From NCBI GenBank assembly GCA_918026815.1, contig CAKJVC010000088.1:310001-374000 (forward strand): 64,000 bases of DNA. Direction: 5' to 3'. Made by a program: the position numbers and the translations under genes. This DNA comes from Chalara sp. BL73 (taxonomy: Eukaryota; Ascomycota; Leotiomycetes; Helotiales). Each line of letters starts with the position of its first letter. The stretch's first letter is position 1. The notes beneath the pieces are model-generated. The model did not search any database. It was given only the letters and a program-made list of their open reading frames with translations, and had not been told where the DNA came from. Of the stretch, positions 24,344-34,293 are shown piece after piece.

Positions 24344-24880
24344 TGTGACTAGCTTTTTGAGGGTTTGACTCTTGTTTGATTATAGTTTGTCATAAGACTC
24401 AAAAGCGATATTGCTGAGATTTCCCCTTCCCCTGAAAATATACACCCATTTTGATGTTTGATAATGAAGTATCAGTGATAGCCATTCATATGGCTAAAAA
24501 TAGTAGTACTCTAATATGGTGGTAGTTTGAATCGCATAAAAATTGCATAACTTTATGCCACAAACGCATTCCTACTTACAGGGGTTCCCCGCATTCAACG
24601 TCAAATGACATAAGCTTCCATCTCTAATTGAAGGTACTGTAAAGAACGAGCAGTAGACTTCATTTCCTCAAGTTCGTTTGTTCGTGTGTATTTTTTAACT
24701 TCTTTTGTGGCTTTTCAAATGGCACGTTAACCGTGATTTCCAACTCGCATTTACCGGAGCTAACTCGTTGTTCATGGTTGTTTCATGTGTGGTTGCGATC
24801 TTTGAATAAGGGAGGCTAACATCTTGTTGCTCAAAACGAACTGGAACGCGGCGTTACGCATTTAAGTTCAAGGGTTCAGG

Positions 24881-27649
24881 ATGCGTTGGTCTATCGTCGG
24901 AGCTGCTGCTGGAGCAGTTCAATTTGTTTCTGCCTCAACGTTGCATCCGCCGGTTCTGCCGTTGATTGTGCGGAACCCATATCTTAGCACTTGGTTAGGA
25001 AGCGCACGAGACTCACCATGGGACCGCTGGCCCATCTTCTGGACTGGTCAGGAACTCGGGCTCTCTGTTCTTGTAGCTGTCCCCAAGTCTCATAGTGTAT
25101 TTCCACTGCTTGGTCGGCCCCACGATTCCTTACCCAAGTCGGGTAAAGCGTAAGCAAATAATCTGATGTAAAGCATGTTGTATATAGCTAATTCGTCAAC
25201 AGTTTTAACGTTTCGTATCCGAACTATTTGGGAGCGACCTTTGACGCTTCCACAACCAACCTCACATATCAAATTCCTGCAGGCGATCCCCTTCAACCTC
25301 CTGTTGAAGTTATCCTATCCTTCCTCTCCCCTATCACGCCAACATCAACTCTGCGGCAGTCAATTCCTGCATCATATATGACTGTACATGTTAGCGGGAG
25401 TTTCAGCATTGATGTATATATTGATATAAACGGGCTATGGGTCAGCGCCAACAGGGGAAGCGAGATTGAGTGGTCGTTAGAGCAAACTTTAGATGTTGCA
25501 AGTAACAACAAGCCATCATTAAAGACATGGAAGATCAAAAGAAGGATTGAGCAGTTATTGACCGAAGATGCTGATCGAGCAGAATGGGGCACACTGCACT
25601 TTATAGGGCCAGGAGATGTCCAGTATGAGGCAGGGGAATCCGCTCCTCTAAGACAGAGATTCTCCCAGAGTGGGACACTGCAAAACAAAGTTGATGGAAA
25701 TTTCAGGTCTATTATGGATCAAGAACCAGTTTTTGCGTTCTCGAAGTCTTTCAAACTCAACAGCACTTCTGCAATAGCTGCCAGAGAAAGTGCATTATTT
25801 ACCTTGGCACATATTCAGGATCCGGTAATTCAGTTTGCCTCCGCAAGAGGCTTAACGTTGATGCGTCCATTCTGGTCAGCTTATTATCCAACAGCCGATG
25901 CTCTGCTTGATTACCACTATCACGATTACGAGAGCGCTTTCCGTCTCGCCAGCAACTACTCATTACAGCTCGAGGAAGATGCCTTAAAGTCTGGATCAGA
26001 AGATTATAAGGATATTCTGGCCCTAAGTGCCCGTCAAGTCCTCGGCGCGACAAGCTTTGCCGGGACTCCTGACGATCCTCTCATCTTCTTTAAAGAGATT
26101 TCGTCAGATGGCAACATGAACACGGTTGATGTTATCTTTCCTGCCTTTCCGTTCTTTTTGTATACAAATCCAAGGTGGCTGGCCTACCTTCTCGAACCTC
26201 TTATTGAGCACCAGCTCAGTGGCCAATATCCGTAAGTAATCGCATTCCTTTCTTTGAGCAGGGACTTAATGGCATATTAGAAATGATTACAGTATGCATG
26301 ATCTGGGATCAAGTTTTCCTAACGCCACGGGGCATCCTGATGGGCGAGATGAATACATGCCTGTTGAAGAATGCGGTAACATGCTTATAATGGGCCTTGC
26401 GCTCGTCAATGCTCTCAAATACAATACAGCTCCGGCTAGTATATGGTCAGCTTCAGGGCGTAACGCGAACGTGCAGCCTTCGTCGGGTTCGGCGTTTCCT
26501 CTCTACATCGATGCCACAGGCATGGATGATACCTTCGGTGGACCTATAGAAGCAAAGGGAGAGAAGCAAGCCCGGAAGTGGGTGGGAAGGTCATATAAGC
26601 TTTGGGAACAGTGGACTGGATATTTGATTCGCGAAGCCCTTATCCCAAGTAATCAATTGTCCACGGATGATTTTGCTGGCTGGCTAGCAAATCAGACGAA
26701 TCTTGCATTGAAGGGCATCATCGGAATCAGAGCAATGAGTGAAATATCGGAACTTGTTGAGGAAGCAAATGATGCAAGATATTATCGAAACATTTCTGAG
26801 ACCTATATCAAGAAGTGGCAAGAATATGCTGTCTCGCGAGATGGTACTCATGCTAAGCTAGCGTATACGTGGTTTGGGTCGTGGACAACTCTGTACGTGG
26901 CATTTGCAATCGCCTTTCTTAGTACAACAAAATACTGTAGCGGAAGTTTGAAACTAACATGGTTTAGGTACAATCTGTTTGCGGACTCACTACTATGTTT
27001 CCATCTTCCATCAAGCTCTAGTACATTAAGCTCCATAGGTCAAAGGCCATTAAGTAGCAAGCACGCCACAGCCTCGAGAACATCCTTTGTCGATGAGAAG
27101 ATTTACAAGCTGCAAAGCGATTGGTATCAGTGAGTATTCTTTGATTAACGACATCCCAAACAAAGAACTTACCTGGGTCTTTGAAGCGGAGAACAATAAC
27201 CCCCTCTTCCCTAGTGAATTCCATAATCGCTGATGAACCCCAACAGTAATGTTCGACAAAGATATGGTCTACCTTTGGATAGTCGACACCTGTATACCAA
27301 AAGCGACTGGGAGTTTTTCGCGGTTGCCGTTGCCAGCAAGAATGTGAGGGAGGAAATCGTAGATTCGGTTGCATTGTGGGTGAATGAGACTTCCACCGGT
27401 AAGTTGGAGCCTTTGGTCACCAATGCTTTCTTACTAAACCGATTCCCAGACAAGCCTCTTACGGATTTGTATGATACGGAAGGCAACGGAGGGTTCCCCG
27501 GCATTGAGTTCAAGGCTAGGCCAGTAGTTGGTGGGCATTTTGCGTTCTTGGCGCTGGAGAGAGCTTGTGGAGGAAAGGCAGTTCCTGCCTTGGAATTCCT
27601 GAATGAGCACGTTCCAGAAAAAAATATTCATGGGGATGGAGAATTATAA
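24881..27649 (+). CDS. secreted glutaminase-like protein (GtaA type, DUF4965/DUF1793)
   Basis: Six exons (24881-25149, 25203-26231, 26281-26892, 26968-27129, 27247-27398, 27450-27649) give about 807 residues. Fungal GtaA-type enzymes are extracellular or wall-bound and hydrolyse L-glutamine to glutamate; several homologues are only annotated by domain. A signal peptide occupies about residues 1-19. The mature N-terminus has PLIVRNPYLSTWLG and FWTGQELGLSVL; later come PLLGRPHDSLP, YLGATFDASTTNLTY, HDLGSSFPNATGHPDG, EECGNM, and near the C-terminus YTKSDWEFFAVAVAS and ARPVVGGHFAFLAL, in the order of DUF4964, DUF5127, DUF4965 and DUF1793. The acceptor at 26281 was chosen because it restores YPNDYSMHDLG. 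Exon 4 carries a low-complexity Ser/Thr insert (about 25 residues) after SLLCFH that is not typical; an extra intron there is possible but no clean site was found. Confidence 0.9.
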
Positions 27650-28193
27650 GTACTAGAAAAGCATGTCTTGTGGACATCAAGCTTGAGGCTAGGCTGAGGC
27701 TCTGCCTAAGAAAAGGCAATGAATCAATTGGTGTGCCATAAAAGTATTCATTACAATGGCCAATAGGGAATTGGACTATAATTCATAAATTCGCTGTAAG
27801 ACATCTCACCGCAATTATTGATTTCTGCAATCACATAATGCTTATTTTATTAATACTGAATAATAAGTAGTGGGAATGATCCGTGGCACCGACCCTATCC
27901 GTTTTAGGAAACTTACGCTATGACTGATCGGGACTAGGCTGCAGCCCGCGTCGCCTCAAAATAAAATACCTAGACCTGTCCTCTGTTGACTCGAACCTTT
28001 TTGTTCTTACAAGCAACTGGTTCTTTGTGATTTTCATCATATATCAACCACCATCATCAATCTTCTTAGTTAGTAATCCATCTGGACATTACTACTCAAT
28101 TTTATCTGCATAGTCTGTTTGTGCAGACCTTTTTCACGCCTCGCCTTCCACTCACATTTTTACGCCTTCGACAATCTCACTTCAGCAGCAACC
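27650..28193. other. intergenic, promoter of the Tra2-like gene
   Basis: About 540 bp. The last 150 bp before the start is CT-rich (CTTCGACAATCTCAC type), as is common for fungal 5' leaders. No gene. Confidence 0.5.
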
Positions 28194-29328
28194 ATGGCCT
28201 CCATGGATTACGAGAACGAGAACGGTACTCGAGAATACGGTATGTTACAATACAGCTTCCATTCTCTTCCTTCGCCTCGATCACGTCGATTAACTCAAGC
28301 CTCCGAACTGACTGAAATTGCGATGCATAGAGGAAGCTCCACGTTACGAGCGTGATCGCAGTGCGTCTCCTCGCCCAAACCGCCGCGAGAGCCCTGGACG
28401 CCCCCGTCGATCTGCCTCTCCAGGTGCTGGTGGTGACAGCCGGCAAGTACAATCCCTCCCGTCATCATAAGCCTGCTACTAACAATCTCAGTGGTGCTCC
28501 TAAGAACGACCGTGGCGCCCCTCAAGATGACGGTGCAGTCAACCCAGGCTCCAACCTTTTCGTCACCGGCATTCACCCTCGTCTCTCTGAGCAAGATGTC
28601 ACCCGCCTTTTCGAAAAGTATGGAGACGTTGAGAAGTGCCAGATCATGTTGGACCCCCATACTAAGGAGTCTCGCGGTTTTGGCTTCGTCAAGATGGTCA
28701 CCGCCGAGCAGGCTGACGCCGCTAAAGAGGCGCTCTCTGGTGAACAAATCGAGGGCCGCACTTTGAGCATTGAGAAGGCTCGGCGCTCTCGTCCACGCAC
28801 TCCCACCCCTGGCAAGTACTTTGGTCCACCAAAGCGAGGCAAGTATTCTCTATCCCCTTATTTACACAATTACTAAAACACACAGAAGACGACCGCCCCC
28901 CTAGATATGGCGGAGATAGGTATGGAGATGATAGACGCCGCGGAGGTTATCGGGACTACGGCAGAAGAGACGATTATGAACGAGGCTACCGAGGAGGCAG
29001 AGACCGTAAGTACCTCGCTCAGCAACGTTTTAATCTTTAGCAATCTCCCTTGAGCTTCTGATATTACTGTACCAGTTCCGTTTCAAGTCCACACATCAGC
29101 TAACTTAAGATTCTCGTTTCAGGTTACGACGACCGAGGACCAGATCGGTACTATGATGATAGACGTGGAGGTGATAGACGTGGCGGGGGTTATGGTGATC
29201 GATATGAGCGGGGAGACAGAGACTCGCGTCCATCTGCTCAATATGGGGATCCAGCTCCAAGAAGAGAAGCCGAAAATCCCTATGGTACTAGTCGCTCATA
29301 TGCCGATGAGAGATATCGCCGCGATTAA
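28194..29328 (+). CDS. transformer-2-like SR RNA-binding protein
   Basis: Five exons (28194-28239, 28331-28442, 28492-28838, 28886-29005, 29123-29328) encode 276 residues. It is an SR-type splicing regulator, expected to bind exonic enhancers in the nucleus. A short Arg/Ser/Pro N-terminal region (SASPRPNRRESPGRPRRSAS) precedes one RRM at about 73-150 with RNP2 LFVTGI (75-80) and RNP1 RGFGFVKM (114-121). A C-terminal Arg/Asp/Gly/Tyr-rich region (repeated DDRRG, RYGD) ends SYADERYRRD. Introns 2 (28443-28491) and 3 (28839-28885) fit only GC-AG splicing: the donor is GCAAGT in both, and using the nearest GT, four bases on, puts an early stop in frame. The architecture is that of Tra2-beta, although the N-terminal RS region is short. 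Cross-regulation by alternative splicing is plausible but inferred. Confidence 0.9.
28443..28491 (+). other. GC-AG intron (intron 2 of Tra2-like gene)
   Basis: 49 nt, donor GCAAGT. The only AG acceptor near is at 28490-28491. Splicing from GC keeps the frame (GGDS|RGAPKND). Splicing from the GT at 28447 gives a TAA after three codons. Confidence 0.8.
28839..28885 (+). other. GC-AG intron (intron 3 of Tra2-like gene)
   Basis: 47 nt, donor GCAAGT. Splicing from GC gives PPKR|EDDRPPRYGG. Splicing from the GT at 28843 leads to a TAG within six codons. Confidence 0.8.
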
Positions 29329-32300
29329 TTGCTGACACATCCAGGGGAGCGCCCTGCTCGTTAAACTGCACGATTTAGCTTAGGATCTGCGGCTTTCATT
29401 GATGCGGGTGCACTTCCACTGTGCTTATTTACTTTTTCTTTTGTCTATCATGGGCCAAATTTCGAGCGACGGAATATGCAAAAGCACTATCGCAATCTCG
29501 GCAGAACGAGCGCATTCACGGGTCATGGAGAAATTTCGCAGATGCTGGGATTTCCTTTTCATTCAGATGTTTTTTCGGCACCACGGTCGGTGCTGGCGCT
29601 CTTCCTCAGATTCAGCACCTCATGCCTACCTGTACAATATTCAGCTTTTGCTGGGCTTCTATTCACCTTTGCTGCGGCATTAATTACTTCGCCTGCGATG
29701 ATTGTTATCGGACTTTATCGTCATTTAGTCGCCAGAGCAAGAAAATCGAAACAAAAAGCAATCACCTCAATCAGACAGTTCCGTGATCAACAATACTCGC
29801 ATTTCGCTCAGTATCAGACAAATTTATTAACAAGCTCGACGTGCTCGTTGATAGGATCAATCTCGATCTCAATCCAATTTAATATTGCAACTCTCCTCGC
29901 CTTCCATAACCCTCATTAGGCAACTAATCGTAAATCTCCACAACTCAGCTTCAAGCTCTCTTACACCCTCTGGAATCTCCCTCGCAGATGACAAGGTAAT
30001 AATCCGATGTCTCTTGGCTGTGGCTGATCTTAGTGTTAGGGAGGGCAGGGCTCACATGATATTCTACCTTTGCGCCCGCACTGTTTGCCCTACAGCACCA
30101 ACTTCACTGATCACTTGGGAGGTGCTCACTCCTCGGAATTTATTCCCAAATCGAATATATCACTTTTCATAGCCGTCGACTGAACTACTCTAGTGTCTAA
30201 TTTGTCTGCTATTAGAACACATTTTCTTGGCTGCCAAGGCTGGAGGCTATTTGCTATCCCTTCCATTTTGATACTAACGCGGTAAAACGCAGCCTGAGTA
30301 GAATTAGGATATCAATATTTATATTATCAAATCCCACTTACACCTGTGATTGCTATCCATGTTCTGTTTGTGATGAGCATCCTGTAGCTGTAGTTCAAGT
30401 GACGAGTGTAGATTGTTTCACATGGTCAGGCAGTCTGGCTAATATTAAAATTGAGGCTCTCCTCTTGTCTATTCATCAATGCATCCCGTTGCTTACCTGC
30501 CTGCCAGTATTCATTTCTCAGTCGCAAAGTCAAGGAGCCAATGTTGCTACGGACCGGCGTTGTTAATAGTTCAGCTTGAGCATTGAGTGCGTTACACCTT
30601 GAGAGTTGGGTTGGCCTCGGCACAAGAAAAATGAAATTTCCATGCACTCACCATTTTGCTGCAGGACGACTTCATTAGACACTTATACTAAGTACAAGTG
30701 CTGGCTCTAAATTGGCTCGACGTAATACCTAGCTCGCCAGAATTGCCTTCAAAAACGCTCGCCTTGAGCACTTGTAAAACTATTCACATTCACAAGTGGC
30801 AGAATTACGAGGTTCACCGCATGCTTCGAGGAGCACTTGCGGACAGACATCGCAAGGTTTGATCGCGCTGTGAAGTGTTTCTCATATTTTAATGGGCGAA
30901 TATAGAAGACGTAGAGTATTCCAATGCGAAGACTATGAGGGGCCTCGTATATACGCCTGGGGGAATAGGAAAGTGAATATCATATGTAATTTCTTATTTC
31001 CATCATATGTATGTTCTTGCACGTTCACTGGTGGTAGCTGTGGTCCATCCAGGATACCGAGACCAACAGGCATTTCGTGTATGTGTGGAGTAATCTTCAC
31101 CGTATGCGGCTCACGAACTGGCAGGCTGACTTGTTCTCCACATGCTAGTTGGTACGTGTCATCGCAATCGAGACACTTACGAGCTATAGCTCCCCGAATC
31201 TCCTCGTTTGCACAAACCTTCCACGAGACCTCAACTTGATAGAGCACATTTTCATTTACTTCCGGATCATTGATGATCTTAGTGGTCAGGAATGCCGTCT
31301 CGCCTTTTGGGTAGCGAGAACCTAAAGACTGCTGATGGAGATTGTAGAATCTTTGAACCACAGACTATCTCCGTGTTGTATGAGCTGGGCGCGTTGATCT
31401 CCAGTGTCTTGTTTCGGAACATTATATGGCCCACAATTGCCTGTGGAAAACGTCGCTTTCTCGGATCCGCCCAGCCGAAAGCTTAAAATACGTATTCTAC
31501 GTGAAATTGTTAGTCAATTCCTGATACAGGCCCCTTCAACCGTACATTGATTTTCATTGATGCCCAGCTCGTCTTGGAGTCCTTGGGTACAAACAATAAA
31601 TGATCCTCGTCACACTAGCCGAGTCTAGGGCCAAAAGCTTTCCATTGCAACATATGGTGGCAAAGAATCTGGATGACACTGTGGCGGTTTAGAAATAGCA
31701 CCGAATGTGGGGCTACAGCGTTTATAAGATGCTTTCCTACCAGCACATGTTCAAGAGAGGTCGGGTCCTCCTGGGAATTGTTCTTAGAAATGAGTGTTCA
31801 ACTTTGATAAGGAGATTGGGGTCTCCCCAGGCAAACAGAGCAATTTTGTACTTGCTCAGCCGTACTCCAAAAGTGATTCTGTCGATCGATGAGCAGACTC
31901 AGAAATATATAACCCTACCCGAGTCTGTCCAAATCTGGTCTAGTGTTACGCTGGAATACATTTTGATACGCGGGTTCGAGACAGAACACCCAGTTCTCGG
32001 GCGACGCAGGACGGTCATGGGAGAACCGTATTTCGTAAAGTTGTAGTGAGAGTCTGCTAAGGACATCTCGGTCAACGGGCGAAAGCTAGGATGCTGAAGT
32101 GCGTGTTCAGTGACTATGTTCATGCAACAATGCTATAGCTAGCAAAATAATATGCTTGATATACTTAGCATTGTTCGGTATCTCGTAGAGTTAATCATCA
32201 CTTATATAATACTAATTGAATAATAGAACTAATTATTTCAAGAGACTTCGGTACGTAAATACTATGCTATGATTAAGGAAGTGAGATTTAAGGGGGTACG

Positions 32301-32837
32301 TCTAAATGACTGATGAAGAATCCTAGCGAAACTCAGTAATTTCAATCCATCAGACAATCTAGCACATTCAGCAAGTTTTCGCTTTCAAATCCGATGGGTC
32401 TGGAGGTTGGTAGGGACTTTCATAGTTTTGATGTATCACTCGTCGGCCGGGCTGAAAGTGTGAAGTTAAGCCTACATGTATCGTGTTACTATGCCATCAA
32501 AATTGCAGTAGCCTCTGGTTACGCAGATTTCAGTATTTCAATAACAACCAAGTCAGAACTTTAATTAACTCTTGTGTGAAAGGCCTCCTTTTGGCTATTC
32601 ACTAGCTGGTCGAATGTCTACTCACAAGGACCATGTTCACTCATGCTACACAAGAGAGTGGCGGTGCAGCCTGGTGTCCCTATGTGTAACATAGTGTAGT
32701 GGCTGTTCATGCCTGAATCTATTAATATATCTTGCTCTAGATACAAGTACTTCTCGTGCCACTAAGCTACATCTGTTTAGGCATCAGGTATTAGAACAAC
32801 AACTTTCGTGTATTGGGGCACCAAAGTGTCGCTACAC
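29329..32837. other. gene-poor region with possible gene relics
   Basis: About 3.5 kb. The first 300-500 bp is the Tra2-like 3' UTR. Later ORFs are short, overlap in several frames and have no domain. On the minus strand, 30933-31361 and 31899-32123 read as protein-like pieces separated by stops (see the relic entry). No intact gene supported. Confidence 0.45.
30933..32123 (-). pseudogene. possible decayed gene, family unknown
   Basis: Two open minus-strand stretches have protein-like composition: 32123-31899 starts MNIVTEHALQH, and 31361-30933 has no ATG but reads evenly (for example VLYQVEVSWKVCANEE and TPHIHEMPVGLG). The 500 bp between has stops in all frames and no consistent splice path. 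No domain is recognised. It may be a decayed gene of the accessory region or chance reading frames; the call is weak. Confidence 0.25.
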
Positions 32838-33945
32838 ATGCAAGCCTCAACAAAGAGTACCCAATCTACCAAGTCAAAAATGTCCCATCCCAGCAACTCA
32901 GATGAATTCAACGAAGATTCGTTTCGACAAGCTTTGCAAAAAGCAGAAGCAGCAGGGGATATTCCCACAATTCAAGTGCTATTACAACATCACTTATGTC
33001 CGAATTGGGCAAAACCTGCAAGTGAGCTCAGAGAAGGCTACCGGAACGCACTCAAGATTGCAGCTAATGCGAACGACACTGCGAAAGCTAAGAGTTTACT
33101 TTCAGATTGGGTTTCTGGCTCCTTGCTCCCTGAGCTAGAAGTACAAGACTTCCACTGGAGTATGGCAGCAGCTATCGATTTCGGGAATAGAGATCTGGTG
33201 AGACTATTTCTCAAGCACGGAGCGGGGCCAGAATCCTCCTTACATATGTATTTCTTGAGACATTCAAGTCGAGATGTGGAGAATTTTGAGGGGATCTTAC
33301 AAGATTTCCTTGATGCAGGCTGGGATTTGAATGATTCCTATATTCTTCGGTAAATTTACTTCTCAGCTCTCAAGAAAATAATCTAATTAACGGCCACAAA
33401 GGGATGCAGCCGCTGCAAGAAACGAAGTCTTGTTCCGGTGGTTACTCCATAATGGCGCCGATCCCAACAAACGGCCTGATACTGGCACGTCGCCTATGTC
33501 GTGTATTGCAGAAAAAGGCACCTTGGCAAGTTTACAACTCCTTTTTGAACACGGTGCCAACATCGACAATAACTCTATGAGTGCGGCTGCACGTCGCGGA
33601 AAGGATGATATTGAACGTATTGCGATCATGCAACTGCTCATTACTAATGGTGGCGATATCAATGCACTTGAAGTAGGAATACGACGACCATCGTCTAGTG
33701 CTTTTCGTACCGCATACCCACCTCGCTATACTGCTTTGTACGAAGCGGCTCGTGCTGACGATGTGGAGCTGCTCGAATTTCTTATGAGAAGCGGAGCAGA
33801 CCCGAGGCTGCGTATCAGATTCGGTGAAGAGGAGAGAACGGCACCGTGGGCGGTTATGCTCGCTTCTAAGGAAGGAAGGTTGCAGGCTCTTGGAGCAAAG
33901 ATCAAATCAGGAATGTCTGGTATTGATGCCGTTAAGTCGGAATAG
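32838..33945 (+). CDS. ankyrin-repeat protein
   Basis: Two exons (32838-33349 and 33402-33945) give 351 residues. Ankyrin repeats mediate protein-protein contacts; no catalytic domain accompanies them here, so the partner and role are unknown. Degenerate repeats start near residue 15 (FRQALQKAEAAGDIPTIQVLLQ), then LVRLFLKHGAG, then after the intron LFRWLLHNGADPNKR, SLQLLFEHGANIDN, IMQLLITNGGDINAL and LYEAARADDVELLEFLMRSGADP. No signal peptide or TM segment. The intron removes the stop after the first exon and is phase 2. An alternative start at 32880 (MSHPSNSDEF) is equally possible. It sits alone in an AT-rich neighbourhood; such ankyrin genes are numerous and lineage-specific in filamentous fungi. 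Confidence 0.82.
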
Positions 33946-34293
33946 GTGGCTTTGGCAGAGAAGCTAATTCGTGTGGTAAACTCTAGCGAGTGCAGCTTCT
34001 TCAAAAAATAGCTTAACTGCTCATTAGTCAAAATTTAGAATCAGCAAAGAGCTCTGTGACAAATCATCGAGCTTCCTATCGTTTAATCTCGCAAGTAATT
34101 GATCTACTTCTAGTGATATGGCTATTCCACCTACTCAACAAGTACGTCTATTCATTACTATTATTTTGATATCAAGAAAAGGGTAAATGTAGTAGTGATA
34201 GCAGCTTGGAAAATAAATCGGTTTGATAGCAGAACTATATACAGAGCCTAATGGCTTTATACGTCCCCAACTGCAAGACACCAACTGTAATGC
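33946..34293. other. convergent intergenic segment
   Basis: About 350 bp between the ankyrin stop and the stop of the Ser/Thr-rich secreted protein. AT-rich, nothing recognised. Confidence 0.5.

Larger units (their letters stand above)
19916..24880. other. large stretch without a recognised gene
   Basis: About 5 kb. The left 800 bp is promoter and leader of the LRR gene. The rest becomes AT-rich after about 22.1 kb. There is a perfect 9-bp inverted repeat with a 2-bp spacer at 21031-21050, embedded in further copies of the TACAGTA/TACTGTA string to about 21120, and a (GAAA)n run at 24320-24343. Only short, domain-less ORFs occur, none with family resemblance. It could be regulatory sequence, decayed elements or an unrecognised non-coding transcript. 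Confidence 0.45.

Noticed and set aside
29399..29919. three overlapping plus-strand ORFs after the Tra2-like gene
   Set aside because: They lie in the 3' UTR, overlap in all frames and have no domain.
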